NCBI RefSeq assembly: GCF_024228315.1
Contig: NZ_CP100454.1
Span: 1,364,001 to 1,428,000, forward strand
Source: Halomarina pelagica
GTDB lineage: Archaea > Halobacteriota > Halobacteria > Halobacteriales > Haloarculaceae
DNA length: 64,000 bases
Reading direction: 5' to 3'
Shown here piece by piece: positions 8,798 through 18,317 of the stretch. Under the pieces are notes generated by a model. That model was not told where the DNA came from. It worked only from the letters and a program-made list of their open reading frames with translations, and ran no database searches. A program made the position numbers and the translations under genes. Position 1 is the first letter of the stretch. Each line of letters begins with the position of its first letter.

Positions 8798-9817
8798 ATG
8801 AACGTCAACCTGCGGGCGACGGTCCTCGGGTTCCTCGCCGCGTTGGCGGTCCTCCTCCTCACGTTCGGCTTCGTCGGCCTCGGACCGATCGTGAACGCCG
8901 TGTCCATGGCCGATCCCCGCGTCGTCGCGCTCCTCCCGCTCGTCGCCGCCGCGTGGCTGCTGGCGTGGGGGCTATCGCTCCGGGTAGTCCTGGCCGTCAT
9001 CGGGACGCCGGTCCGGGCGACGACCGCGGTGCTGGTCTACCTCGCGGCGACGTTCGCCAACAACGTCACGCCGTTCGGACAGGCCGGCGGCGAACCCATC
9101 ACCGCCTACCTCATCGCGGACGTCACCGAGAACGAGTACGAGACGGGGCTGGCGGCCATCGCGAGCGTCGACGCCCTCAACTTCGTCCCGTCGCTCTCGT
9201 TCGCGGCCATCGGCATCGCCTACTTCGCGGCGACGGCGGCGCTCGGCCGCCACCTGCGGGCCGCCGCCGTCTCGCTCGCGCTCATCGCGACGGCCCTCGC
9301 GGCCGGACTCGTCCTCGGCTGGCGGTACCGGAACGAGGTGAGAGACGGCCTGACCGACGTTCTCACCCCCGTCTCGAGGGCGTTCGCCCGGCTGATCCCG
9401 GGGCGGACCGCGCCGAGTCGATACACCGTCTACGCCCGCGTCGACGGGTTCTTCGTCGCCGTCGAACGCGTCGCCGGTGACCGCGAGAACCTGCTGCTCG
9501 CGCTCGGGTTCGCCACCCTCGGGTGGCTCGCCCTCTCGACGTCCCTGTGGCTCTCGATCTACGCCCTCTCGTCCGCCGAGCCGGTGGCGTTCGCGGCGAC
9601 GCTGCTCGTCATTCCTATCGGGAGCATCGCCAGCATCACCCCCCTGCCGGGCGGGCTCGGCGGCATCGAGACGGTGCTCATCACCCTGCTGGTCGCCCTC
9701 GGCGTCGATCCCGTCACCGCGGGCGCGGCGGTGCTCGTCCACCGCACCGCGACCTACTGGCTTCCCACCCTCATCGGCGGCCTCGTCACCGTGACCTGGG
9801 GCGCGGACGCGCTGTAG
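8798..9817 (+). CDS. LPG-synthase-like flippase-fold membrane protein (UPF0104)
   Basis: 339 residues with about eight hydrophobic segments. NNVTPFGQAGGEP near residue 95 and PLPGGLGGIE near 285 are the conserved motifs of the lysylphosphatidylglycerol synthase transmembrane family. The soluble aminoacyl-transferase domain of bacterial MprF is absent. Archaeal relatives include AglD, and bacterial ones are proposed lipid flippases. A role in moving a lipid-linked molecule is inferred. It is divergent from thiL across 76 bases. Confidence 0.88.
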   Translation: MNVNLRATVLGFLAALAVLLLTFGFVGLGPIVNAVSMADPRVVALLPLVAAAWLLAWGLSLRVVLAVIGTPVRATTAVLVYLAATFANNVTPFGQAGGEPITAYLIADVTENEYETGLAAIASVDALNFVPSLSFAAIGIAYFAATAALGRHLRAAAVSLALIATALAAGLVLGWRYRNEVRDGLTDVLTPVSRAFARLIPGRTAPSRYTVYARVDGFFVAVERVAGDRENLLLALGFATLGWLALSTSLWLSIYALSSAEPVAFAATLLVIPIGSIASITPLPGGLGGIETVLITLLVALGVDPVTAGAAVLVHRTATYWLPTLIGGLVTVTWGADAL

Positions 9818-9860
9818 CGCCGGGCGCACGTGAACGTACACAAGAACTTTACCGATCGGT

Positions 9861-10307
9861 GTGTTAGCACGGTTCGTGACGTCGCACCGCCCCGGACTGG
9901 CGATCGACGGTCGTTCCCTGCTCGGTCGCGACCGAACGCGCTCCCGGTGGGGGATCGTCGTGGCGGTCGCGCTGTTCGTTCTCTCGTACGTCCTCTGGCG
10001 TTTCCCGCGCCTCTCCGAGGCCGCGTACGACCTCGGCGTCGACGTCATCGTCGGCGGGTTCGTCCTCGCGTTCGCGAGCGCCGCGCTCTACGCGTACGCG
10101 AACGAGGGAATCGTCGGGTGCTGGCTCCTCGTCTCCCTCCCGGTCCTCGGTGCGACGCTGAATCGCGTCGGGGTCGGCCTCACCTCCGCGACCCCCCTCG
10201 AATTGTACGGCCTCGCGGTCGCGATCGCGGTCCTCGCGGGAGTCGCCCTCGGAACCGCCGGGTTCCTCTTCGGGACCGGGCTTCGGCGGCTGGTCGCCGG
10301 ACGGTAG
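9861..10307 (+). CDS. hypothetical four-helix membrane protein
   Basis: 148 residues from a GTG at 9861; the start is uncertain. About four membrane segments: WGIVVAVALFVLSYVLW, VDVIVGGFVLAFASAALYAY, a short third and YGLAVAIAVLAGVALGTAG. I do not recognise a family. It follows the UPF0104 gene by 43 bases on the same strand and may be cotranscribed. Confidence 0.6.
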   Translation: MLARFVTSHRPGLAIDGRSLLGRDRTRSRWGIVVAVALFVLSYVLWRFPRLSEAAYDLGVDVIVGGFVLAFASAALYAYANEGIVGCWLLVSLPVLGATLNRVGVGLTSATPLELYGLAVAIAVLAGVALGTAGFLFGTGLRRLVAGR

Positions 10308-10418
10308 CGGCGTCGAACGGAGCGGAGGCTATCGCGATCGGGGAACGAAGCGCGTCGGCGGGCCGCGGAGCGTCGTCCGGAGCGCGTAAGTACGATCGAC
10401 CGTCGATACCAGGACGAC

Positions 10419-11039
10419 ATGCCCGGTACCGCGCTCGACGCGCTCGCCCTCTTTCTCCCCGCGGCGGTCGCGCTGATCCTCACGCCGGGGCCGGACACGA
10501 TGTTCGTCCTCTCGCAGGGGATCGATCGCGGGCGGGCGGCGGGCGTGCGCTCCGCGGCCGGCGTGAGCACCGGCGTGCTGGTCCACGCGACGCTCGCGGC
10601 GGTCGGCCTGTCGGTGCTCGTCAGGGAGTCGCCGCTCGCGTACGCGCTCGTGAAGCTCGCCGGGGCCGCGTACCTCGTGTTCCTGGGGATCCGGACGCTC
10701 CGAACGCGCGAACGGGTCGAGACCGACGCCGAGACCGGCCGCCCGTACGCCCGGGGCGTGCTGGTGAACGTCCTCAACCCGAAGGTGGCGCTGTTCTTCC
10801 TCGCGTTCCTCCCGCAGTTCGCCGTCCCCGCGCTCGGGACGCGAACCTCGCTGTTCGCGCTCGGCGCGACCTACGCCCTCCTCACGCTGTGCTACCTGAG
10901 CGCGGTCGCGCTCCTCTCGGGTCGCGCGGGGGAGGTCCTCGACGCGAACGCGGCGCGCCTGCGGGCGGCGAGCGGCGTCGCCCTGCTCGCGCTGGGGGGA
11001 TGGCTCGCCGTCGAGGGGTGGTCCGCGTGGCTCGTGTGA
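10419..11039 (+). CDS. LysE/RhtB family amino-acid exporter
   Basis: 206 residues with six predicted membrane segments. The N-terminal signature LTPGPDTMFVLSQGIDRGRAAG and the central GVLVNVLNPKVALFFLAFLPQF are hallmarks of the LysE/RhtB superfamily. Members export lysine, homoserine, threonine or related compounds; the substrate cannot be read here. It precedes rps19e by 67 bases and is probably separate from it. Confidence 0.93.
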   Translation: MPGTALDALALFLPAAVALILTPGPDTMFVLSQGIDRGRAAGVRSAAGVSTGVLVHATLAAVGLSVLVRESPLAYALVKLAGAAYLVFLGIRTLRTRERVETDAETGRPYARGVLVNVLNPKVALFFLAFLPQFAVPALGTRTSLFALGATYALLTLCYLSAVALLSGRAGEVLDANAARLRAASGVALLALGGWLAVEGWSAWLV

Positions 11040-11106
11040 GCGCCGAGCACGCCGTTCGCGACGAGCCATCGACGTCTTTAAACGGCGCGCGGCGGACGTA
11101 GGGGTA

Positions 11107-11556
11107 ATGACGACGTTCTACGACGTCCCGGCCGACGACCTCATCGAGGCCGTCGCCGAGGAACTCGACCTGGACGAACCGGAGTGGGCGACGTTCACGA
11201 AGACCGGCGTCTCCCGCGAACTGCCGCCCGAGCAGGAGGACTTCTGGAACGTGCGCGCGGCGAGCCTCCTGCGCCGCGTCGCCATCGACGGCCCCGTCGG
11301 GATCGACCGCCTGCGGTCGTTCTACGGCGACGCGAAACAGGGGTCGACGCGATACCGCGTCCGCCCCGACCGCAAGGCGAAGGCCAGCGGGAAGATCATC
11401 CGCACCATCCTCCAGCAGCTCGAGGAGGCGGGGTACATCGAGACCGCCGAGGGCGAGGGCCGCCGCGTGACCGGCGAGGGTCGCGCGCTGCTCGACGCCA
11501 CCGCGAGCGACGTGCTCGAGGAACTCGACCGACCCGAACTGGAACGGTACGCGTAG
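11107..11556 (+). CDS. rps19e: 30S ribosomal protein S19e
   Basis: 149 residues, the usual archaeal length. The protein reads MTTFYDVPADDLIEAVAEEL, followed by TFTKTGVSRELPPEQEDFWN, which is diagnostic for S19e. S19e is an archaeal/eukaryotic small-subunit protein of winged-helix fold needed for 40S-type maturation. A TATA-like TTTAAA lies near 11078. pdcd5 follows 45 bases downstream, a pairing conserved in archaea. Confidence 0.96.
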   Translation: MTTFYDVPADDLIEAVAEELDLDEPEWATFTKTGVSRELPPEQEDFWNVRAASLLRRVAIDGPVGIDRLRSFYGDAKQGSTRYRVRPDRKAKASGKIIRTILQQLEEAGYIETAEGEGRRVTGEGRALLDATASDVLEELDRPELERYA

Positions 11557-11601
11557 ATCCACGGCGTCACGGTTTTGTGGGATACTCTCCAAGGACCAGC
11601 T

Positions 11602-11955
11602 ATGCCCGACGAGGACGAACTAGAGGAACTCCGACGGAAGAAGATGGAACAGCTCCGCGATCAGCAGGGCCAGGGTCAGGGCCAGGAGATGGACGAGGAG
11701 GCCATGCGGGCCCAGCAGGAGCAGGCAGAGGCTCAGAAGAAGGCCCTCCTGCGGCAGTACCTCACCGACGGCGCGCGAAAGCGCCTCAACACGGTGAAGA
11801 TGTCGAAGCCCGAGCGCGGCGAGCAGATCGAACAGCAACTCGTCGCGCTCGCCCAGAGCGGCCGCGTGCAGGGCCAGATCGACGAGGAACAGATGAAGGA
11901 ACTCCTCCAGGAGCTGACCCCGGACTCGAAGAGCTTCAACATCCGGCGGCGGTAG
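11602..11955 (+). CDS. PDCD5-family DNA/RNA-binding protein
   Basis: 117 residues from the ATG at 11602. The charged helix [20 protein letters not shown] leads into a Gln-rich stretch and the core [20 protein letters not shown]. It ends SFNIRRR, as in archaeal PDCD5/TFAR19 homologues. The family is a compact helical bundle that binds nucleic acid. It is the second gene after rps19e. The L39e/L31e genes that often follow in archaea are absent; a DJ-1 protein comes next on the other strand. Confidence 0.93.
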   Translation: MPDEDELEELRRKKMEQLRDQQGQGQGQEMDEEAMRAQQEQAEAQKKALLRQYLTDGARKRLNTVKMSKPERGEQIEQQLVALAQSGRVQGQIDEEQMKELLQELTPDSKSFNIRRR

Positions 11956-12069
11956 GCGACCGTCGCTCACCGCTACTCTCACCGCCGCTGGTCGGGCAAC
12001 CCGCGGCGGGCATCCCTCGACCAGCGCCGGCCAGCGCGACGACACCGCACCGCGCCGCCCCTCCTGCGC

Positions 12070-12627
12070 TTACCGACCGCTCTCCGCGAACGCCTCGACG
12101 ATCGCGTCACAGAAGGCGGGCAGGTCGTCGGGGCCCCGACTGGTCACGAGTCCACGGTCGGTGACGACCTCCTCGTCCACCCACTCGCCGCCCGCGTTGC
12201 GGACGTCGGTCCGGAGGCTCGGGTAGGAGGTCAGCGTCCGGCCGTCGACCACGCCCGCCTCGACCAGCGTCCAGGGGCCGTGACAGATCACGCCCATCGG
12301 CGTCCCCGCGTCGGCGAACCCGCGGACCAGGTCCACCGCATCGTCGTTCGCCCGGAGCTGATCCGCCCCGACCGCGCCTCCGGGGACGATCAGCCCGTCG
12401 TAGTCCTCCGGAGAGACCGCAGAGAAGGTCGACTCGACCTCGTACGTCCCGCCCGGCTCGAGGTCGTCGTTGACCGTCTGCACCTCGCCGGTCTCGGCAC
12501 CGACGACGTCGACGGTCGCGCCGGCGTCCTCGACGACCTGCCTCGGTTCGGTGAACTCGACCTCCTCGGTGCCTCGCGGCGCGAGGAAGACGGCGACCTT
12601 CGCCTCGGAGAGCGGTCGGTCAGTCAT
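12070..12627 (-). CDS. DJ-1/PfpI family (class I glutamine amidotransferase-like) protein
   Basis: 185 residues. The nucleophile elbow is MGVICHGPW near residue 110, with Cys followed by His as in PfpI and DJ-1 proteins. DGLIVPGGAVGADQLR is the preceding conserved strand and loop. The family includes intracellular proteases, deglycases and chaperones, so the activity cannot be fixed. It starts at the ATG at 12627, divergent from hisS. Confidence 0.92.
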   Translation of the reverse strand: MTDRPLSEAKVAVFLAPRGTEEVEFTEPRQVVEDAGATVDVVGAETGEVQTVNDDLEPGGTYEVESTFSAVSPEDYDGLIVPGGAVGADQLRANDDAVDLVRGFADAGTPMGVICHGPWTLVEAGVVDGRTLTSYPSLRTDVRNAGGEWVDEEVVTDRGLVTSRGPDDLPAFCDAIVEAFAESGR

Positions 12628-12782
12628 GGCTCGATTCGAGCTACGCGCGCCCGACGCATCAAGTCGGAGCCTGCGCCTGCACGCCGTCGGCTGCGGGTGG
12701 TGTACGTCCGTCGTCCGCGCCGTCGTGCCGCGGCGTGGCGGACGACCGCGTCGTTGAAGTGTCCGCTTTGCGATTTCAGCGT

Positions 12783-14087
12783 ATGTACGAGCGCATCAAG
12801 GGGTTCCGCGACTTCTACCCCGGCGCGATGGCCGCCCACCGGGAGGTCGTCGACACGGTCGAGTCGGCCGTCGCCGGCTACGGCTTCCGCGAGATCGCCA
12901 CGCCCGCCCTCGAACGCACGCAGCTGTACGTCGACAAGAGCGGCGAGGAGATCGTCGAGGAACTGTACTCCTTCACCGACCACGGCGGCCGCGAGGTGTC
13001 GCTGACGCCCGAGCTGACGCCGACGGTGGCGCGGATGGTCGTCGAGCGCCAGCAGGAGCTGTCGAAGCCCATCAAGTGGTACTCGACGCGCCCGTTCTGG
13101 CGCTACGAGGAGCCCCAGCAGGGCCGGTTCCGCGAGTTCTACCAGACGAACGTCGACATCTTCGGCTCCGACGCGCCCGAGTCCGACGCGGAGATCCTCG
13201 CGGCCGCCGCGGACGCGCTCACCGCCTGCGGCCTCGACGACGACGACTTCGAATTCCGCGTCTCTCACCGCGACATCCTCGGGGGCGTCCTCCGGTCGAT
13301 GGACGCCGACGTGGACGTGCCGGCGGCCATCCGCGCCGTCGACAAGAGCGAGAAGCTAGAGCGCGCGGCGTACCACGACCTGCTCGTGGACGCGGGGCTC
13401 GACCTCGCCCAGGCGGAGTCGTTCGCGGACCTGCTGGACGCGGGCGACCTCGACGCGGTGGTCGAGTTCGCGGGGACCGACGATGTGGCGGCGGCCGTCG
13501 AGAACCTGCGCGAAGTGCTCGCGGCCGCCGAGGACTTCGGCGCGCGGCGGTACTGCACGCTCTCGCTCGATACGGCCCGCGGGCTTGACTACTACACGGG
13601 CGTCGTCTTCGAGTGCTTCGACTCCACCGGCGAGGTCGGGCGGGCGGTCTTCGGCGGCGGGCGCTACGACGACCTCATCGAGAGCTTCGGCGGCCAGCCC
13701 ACGCCCGCGGTCGGCTTCGCCGTCGGCGTGATGAACTCGACGCTCCCCCTCCTGCTCCAGCGCGCGGGCGTCTGGCCCGAGGAGGCCGTCTCGACGGACT
13801 ACTACGTGCTCTCGGTGGGCGACACCCGACCCGTCGCCGCCGAGATCGCCCGCGACCTGCGCGCGCGCGGCAACGTCGTCGAGGCGGACGTCGCGGGGCG
13901 AAGCTTCGGCGCGCAGATGGGCTACGCCGACTCGATCAACGCGGAGACGGTCGTCATCGTCGGCGAGCGCGACCTGGAGAACGACGAGGTGACGGTGAAG
14001 GACATGGAGAGCGGCGACCAGACGGCGGTCCCCGTGGACGAATTCCCCGGCGAGCGCGACCGTCCGACCTACGACGACTACGTGTGA
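12783..14087 (+). CDS. hisS: histidyl-tRNA synthetase
   Basis: 434 residues from the ATG at 12783 (MYERIKGFRDFYPGAM). Class II motif 2 is FWRYEEPQQGRFREFYQ. The histidine-specific loops are LDYYTGVVFE and GGGRYDDLI. A C-terminal anticodon-binding domain begins near 340. The frame stays open 16 codons upstream, but homology starts at this Met. The enzyme charges tRNA-His. It is followed by a sulfatase gene after 58 bases. Confidence 0.96.
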   Translation: MYERIKGFRDFYPGAMAAHREVVDTVESAVAGYGFREIATPALERTQLYVDKSGEEIVEELYSFTDHGGREVSLTPELTPTVARMVVERQQELSKPIKWYSTRPFWRYEEPQQGRFREFYQTNVDIFGSDAPESDAEILAAAADALTACGLDDDDFEFRVSHRDILGGVLRSMDADVDVPAAIRAVDKSEKLERAAYHDLLVDAGLDLAQAESFADLLDAGDLDAVVEFAGTDDVAAAVENLREVLAAAEDFGARRYCTLSLDTARGLDYYTGVVFECFDSTGEVGRAVFGGGRYDDLIESFGGQPTPAVGFAVGVMNSTLPLLLQRAGVWPEEAVSTDYYVLSVGDTRPVAAEIARDLRARGNVVEADVAGRSFGAQMGYADSINAETVVIVGERDLENDEVTVKDMESGDQTAVPVDEFPGERDRPTYDDYV

Positions 14088-14145
14088 ACCGCTCGGGTCG
14101 GCGCACCCGTCAGACCTACCTCCGTCCCGGGGCTATTCTCGGGCG

Positions 14146-15582
14146 ATGCCCGACCGGAGGCCCAACGTCCTGTTTCTGCTGACCGACCAGGAGCGCGCCG
14201 ACCTGGTCTCGCCCGACGGCCTGCCCGTCGAGACGCCGGCCGTCGACCGCCTGCGCCGGGAGGGGACGTGGTTCGACCGGGCGTACACCCCGATCAGCAT
14301 CTGCACGAGCGCGCGGGCCTCGCTGCTGACGGGGCTGTACCCCCACGCCCACGGCATGCTGAACAACAGCCACGAGGCCGACGCGATCCGGCGGGACCTC
14401 CCGACCGACCTCCCCACGTTCGGCGAACTGCTCGCCGACGCGGGCTACGAGAACAGCTACGTCGGGAAGTGGCACGTCGGCCAGGACCGGGGACCGGAGT
14501 CGTTCGGCTTCGACTACTTCGGCGGCAGCGACAGGCACCACGACGACCTCGACGACCTGTTCGACCGGTACCGCGAGTCGCTCGGCGTCGAGGTCGGGGC
14601 GTCCGACCTGGAGGATCCGATCTACACGGCGGGCGAGGACCCGACGCTCGTCGCCGCGACGACCCCCGCGCCCCCCGAGGCGACGCGGGCGTACTTCCTC
14701 GCCGAGCGGACCATCGACGCCCTGGAGCGGTGGGCGGCGGCCGACGGCGACGGGCCGTTCTTCCACCGGACGGACTTCCTCGGGCCGCACCACCCTTACG
14801 TCGTCCCCGAACCGTACGCGTCGATGTACGATCCCGACGAGATCGAGTCGTGGGCGACGTACGCGGAGACGTTCGACGGCAAGCCCCGGGCGCACGCGAA
14901 CTACGCCGACTACCGCGGCGTCGCGGGCTTCGACTGGGACACCTGGGCGGAAGCCGCGGCGAAGTACTTCGGCTTCATGACGTTCATCGACGAGCAGATG
15001 GGCCGCGTGCTCGACGCGCTCGACGAGTTCGGCCTCGCGGAGGGGACGGCGGTCGTCCACGCCTCCGACCACGGCGACTTCACGGGGAGCCACCGGCAGT
15101 TCAACAAGGGGCCGCTGATGTACGAGGAGACCTATCGGATCCCGCTCGTCGTCCGGCAGCCGGGCGTCGTCGAGCCGGGGACGCGGTCGGACGCGTTCGT
15201 CCGCCTCCATGACCTGATGCCGACGTTCCTCGACTGGGCCGGCGTCCCGGTTCCGGAGGGCCTCCACGCGCGGAGTCTCACGCCGCTGCTCGACGGCGCG
15301 GTGCCGGACGACTGGCCCGATTCGACGTACGCGCAGTACCACGGCGACGAGTTCGGCCTCTACTCCCAGCGGATGGTCCGGACGGAGCGCTACAAGTTCG
15401 TCTACAACGCACCGGACCGGAACGAGCTGTACGACCTCCGCGCGGACCCGGGCGAGTTGCGGAACCTGACCGACCATCCCCACTACGACGAGGTCGAAGA
15501 CGAGATGAGCGCGCTGCTGGTCGAGTGGATGGAAGCGGTGGACGACCCCCTCCGCCGCTGGGTGCCGAAGACGCTGCGGTGA
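14146..15582 (+). CDS. sulfatase family hydrolase
   Basis: 478 residues. RPNVLFLLTDQERADL opens the alkaline-phosphatase fold. The modification site reads ICTSARASLLTGLYPHAHG: the Cys that becomes formylglycine is near residue 51, but the usual C-x-P-x-R is C-T-S-A-R, with Ser for Pro. YVGKWHVGQ and HASDHGDFTGSH are the metal-binding motifs. It likely cleaves sulfate esters, for example on polysaccharides; the substrate is unknown. It has no signal peptide. It converges with a second family member at 15716. Confidence 0.9.
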   Translation: MPDRRPNVLFLLTDQERADLVSPDGLPVETPAVDRLRREGTWFDRAYTPISICTSARASLLTGLYPHAHGMLNNSHEADAIRRDLPTDLPTFGELLADAGYENSYVGKWHVGQDRGPESFGFDYFGGSDRHHDDLDDLFDRYRESLGVEVGASDLEDPIYTAGEDPTLVAATTPAPPEATRAYFLAERTIDALERWAAADGDGPFFHRTDFLGPHHPYVVPEPYASMYDPDEIESWATYAETFDGKPRAHANYADYRGVAGFDWDTWAEAAAKYFGFMTFIDEQMGRVLDALDEFGLAEGTAVVHASDHGDFTGSHRQFNKGPLMYEETYRIPLVVRQPGVVEPGTRSDAFVRLHDLMPTFLDWAGVPVPEGLHARSLTPLLDGAVPDDWPDSTYAQYHGDEFGLYSQRMVRTERYKFVYNAPDRNELYDLRADPGELRNLTDHPHYDEVEDEMSALLVEWMEAVDDPLRRWVPKTLR

Positions 15583-15607
15583 CCGGCGGCGACGGCGTCG
15601 TCGCCGA

Positions 15608-15681
15608 GGGTCGGACGCCGGGGGTCGAACGCCGAGGTCTGACGCCGAAGTCGGACGCCGAGGTCTGACGCCGGCGGTCGG
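15608..15681. repeat. 13-bp imperfect tandem repeat
   Basis: About five copies of a unit close to GGTCGGACGCCGA, varying at one to three bases each, lie between the stop codons of the two convergent sulfatase-like genes. Confidence 0.85.
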
Positions 15682-15715
15682 TTCTTTCGCACGATGCGAC
15701 GGACGGCCTGGGACG

Positions 15716-17170
15716 TTACAGGTACCCGAGGTCGGTGAGGCGAGCGCGGGTCCCGGCGGACATCGACACGTCGCCGGTCTCGGCGTCGGCGTGCTCGAAC
15801 GACCCCACCCAGTCGTCCAGTCGGGCGGCGAGCGCCCGCGTGCGCTCCGGTTCGTCGTCCGCGAGGTTCGTCCGCTCCTCCGGGTCCCCGTCGACCCGGT
15901 AGAGCCACTCGGTCCCGTCGGACCCCCGGATGTACTTCTCCTCCCGCGTGCGGACGGCCCGGAGCGTCCGGTCGAACGCGCGGACGCGGTCGGGGATCGA
16001 CCCGAAGCGCGCTTCGAGCGCCTCCGGCGACGGTTGCGGTCCGAGGTACTCCGCGTAGACCGCGGAGCGCGGCGGGTCGTCCGCGCTCGGGTGGAGCGAC
16101 CGACCCTGCGCCTCCGCGCGCAGGCGCGGGGCGTCGACGTCCGCCGCGTCGAGCAGGGTCGGGACGAGGTCGAGCGTCTGCACCAGTTCGGTCCGGCGGG
16201 CGGCACCGAATCCGCCGCCGTGGACGACGAACGGGACGTGCAGCAGGGTGTCGTGGAGGTCGTACTGGTGGCCGAAGAGGCCGTGGTCGCCGACGTTCTC
16301 GCCGTGATCGCCGAGCACGACGAACACGGTGTCCTCCCACTCGCCGGCCGCCGCGAGCGCCGCCCGCAGTCGGCCGAGGTGCTCGTCGAGCGCCGCCAGT
16401 TCGCCGAGGTAGAGGGCGCGGAGCATGTCGAACTCCCGCTCGTCGATCGAGTAGTCGCCGACGTCGTAGGCCCGCGGGTCCTGCCTGATCGCCGTCGCCT
16501 CCTCGTAACTCGCGCCCGGCGGCAGGTACGGTTCCGCGAACTCCCGCGGCGGTCGGTACTCGACGTGCGGCTCGATGTAGTTGAGAAAGAGGAAGAACGG
16601 CGCGTCCCCCGGGTCGCGGCCTCGCAGCCACCCCTCCACCCACGAGGTCGTCCGCTCCGCGCCCTCGTCGTCCGCGAGTTCGTTGTACAGCACGTTCACG
16701 GCGTTCACGAACGGGTTACCGTCGAACAGCCGGGCGCGGAGCGCGCGGAGCTTCGCTCGCGGGTGCTCCGCGCGGACCACCTCCCCGAGGTCGACGTCCG
16801 ACTGGACGTACTGCCAGCCCCGGCGGAGGGTATCGAACCCCCGATCGAAGCCGAACTCCTCGGTGATCCACGTGTTGTTCGACACGCCGACCGTCTCGTA
16901 GCCCGCATCGCGGAACGCCTCCGCCAGCGTGGGCAACGAGCCGTCGAGGACGGTGTGGCCCCCGTGAGCGCCGTGTCTGGAGGGGTACGTCCCGGTGAAC
17001 AGCGAGGCGTGCGCCGGCAGCGTCCACGGCGCGGGCGAGAAGGCGTTCGTGAACTCGGTGCCGGCGGTGGCGAGCGAGGCCAGCCTCGGCATCGGTGACG
17101 CGGCGGCCGGGACGGTGTCGCGACCCCGGGCGGTGTCGAGCACGACCACCGCGACGTTCGGTCCGCTCAT
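15716..17170 (-). CDS. sulfatase-superfamily enzyme with Thr at the nucleophile site
   Basis: 484 residues from the ATG at 17170 (MSGPNVAVVVLDTARGRDTV). The region matching the sulfatase signature reads APWTLPAHASLFTG, so the Cys/Ser nucleophile position is Thr and the Arg is His. This suits the phosphodiesterase or alkaline-phosphatase-like branch rather than a formylglycine sulfatase. VVLGDHGENVGDHGLFGHQ supplies metal ligands. Such genes often occur in haloarchaeal surface-polysaccharide regions. The substrate is unknown. Confidence 0.87.
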   Translation of the reverse strand: MSGPNVAVVVLDTARGRDTVPAAASPMPRLASLATAGTEFTNAFSPAPWTLPAHASLFTGTYPSRHGAHGGHTVLDGSLPTLAEAFRDAGYETVGVSNNTWITEEFGFDRGFDTLRRGWQYVQSDVDLGEVVRAEHPRAKLRALRARLFDGNPFVNAVNVLYNELADDEGAERTTSWVEGWLRGRDPGDAPFFLFLNYIEPHVEYRPPREFAEPYLPPGASYEEATAIRQDPRAYDVGDYSIDEREFDMLRALYLGELAALDEHLGRLRAALAAAGEWEDTVFVVLGDHGENVGDHGLFGHQYDLHDTLLHVPFVVHGGGFGAARRTELVQTLDLVPTLLDAADVDAPRLRAEAQGRSLHPSADDPPRSAVYAEYLGPQPSPEALEARFGSIPDRVRAFDRTLRAVRTREEKYIRGSDGTEWLYRVDGDPEERTNLADDEPERTRALAARLDDWVGSFEHADAETGDVSMSAGTRARLTDLGYL

Positions 17171-17444
17171 CACTTCGCACCCGGTCCGCCTTCGCGCGGG
17201 CGGCACTGTTCGACCTCGACGGCGATACCCACCGCTCCGGGTCTACACCGGCCCATCACTGCCATACTGATCGATACCTCTCTCCGGGGTCGTTTTGCCT
17301 TTGCGGCGGCATACGCAAGGACGTCTGGCGTACGCCCGTCATCGACCGCGGGGCGGCGGAGCGCTCCGCGGCGGCGGGGCCTCCCGCGATCGGCGACGGA
17401 TCGCCGACCGGGTCGCTCATTATCGCGGGGCGGCGACGGCAACC

Positions 17445-18281
17445 ATGCGAGCGTTCCGGATCGCGTACGACGGGACGTCCTACTTCGGCTACCAGCGCCA
17501 GCCGGACGTTCCGACCGTCGAGGGCGAACTGTTCGCCGCGCTCGCTCGCCTCGGCGTCCACGACACCGACGATAGCCGACCGGCGGGCTACGCCGCCGCC
17601 GGCCGCACCGACGCGGGCGTCTCCGCGGTGGCGCAGACGGTCGCGCTCGACGCGCCGGAGTGGCTCACCCCACGCGCGCTGAACGGCGAACTCCCCGCCG
17701 ACGTGCGCGCGTGGGCGAGCGCGGACGCGCCGGCTGACTTCCACGCCCGACACGACGCGACGCGACGGGGGTACGCCTACCACCTCCACGCGCCCGACGC
17801 GAACGTCGAACGGGCGTCCCGCGTCCTGGATCGGCTCTCCGGGACGCACGACTTCCACAACCTCACGCCCGACGACGAGGGGACGCGCCGGACGCTCGAC
17901 GCCGCGCTGGACGTCGAGGGACCGTACCTCGTGGTCCGCGTTGAGTCGCCCGGGTTCGCGCGACAACTCGTCCGCCGGATCGTCGGGCTGGTCGCCGACG
18001 TCGCGCGGGGAGAGCGCGAGGTCGCCGTCGTCGATCGAGCGCTCTCGGGGGAGGTGCTCTCCGGTCCGGAGGGCGTCGCCCCCGCGCCGCCCGAACCGCT
18101 CGTGCTGACCCGCGTGACGTACCCCGACCTCGACTTCGTCGTCGACGAACGGGCGGCCGAGAGCGTCGAGGGGGTGTTCGAGGCGCGACGCGTCGAGCGG
18201 TTGACGGGCGCACGGGTGGCGGCGACGGTGCTCGAAGGGGTCAGCGGTGGGCCGCGTCGATCGGACGACGAGATCGTCTGA
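17445..18281 (+). CDS. truA: tRNA pseudouridine(38-40) synthase
   Basis: 278 residues from the ATG at 17445 (MRAFRIAYDGTSYFGYQRQP). The catalytic Asp is in AAGRTDAGVSAVAQ, near residue 55. FHNLTPDD and SPGFARQLVRRIVGL are the conserved core. TruA makes pseudouridine in the anticodon stem-loop of tRNAs. The frame is open 50 codons upstream, but that part is Arg-rich non-homologous sequence. The 274-base gap to the divergent gene at 17170 shows nothing recognisable. Confidence 0.95.
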   Translation: MRAFRIAYDGTSYFGYQRQPDVPTVEGELFAALARLGVHDTDDSRPAGYAAAGRTDAGVSAVAQTVALDAPEWLTPRALNGELPADVRAWASADAPADFHARHDATRRGYAYHLHAPDANVERASRVLDRLSGTHDFHNLTPDDEGTRRTLDAALDVEGPYLVVRVESPGFARQLVRRIVGLVADVARGEREVAVVDRALSGEVLSGPEGVAPAPPEPLVLTRVTYPDLDFVVDERAAESVEGVFEARRVERLTGARVAATVLEGVSGGPRRSDDEIV

Positions 18282-18317
18282 CGTAACGTTATTACCACCC
18301 AACCGTAACGATAGTGC

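Noticed and set aside
12735-12782. 16-codon N-terminal extension of HisS
   Set aside because: Family homology begins at MYERIKGFRDFYPG, so the internal ATG is preferred.
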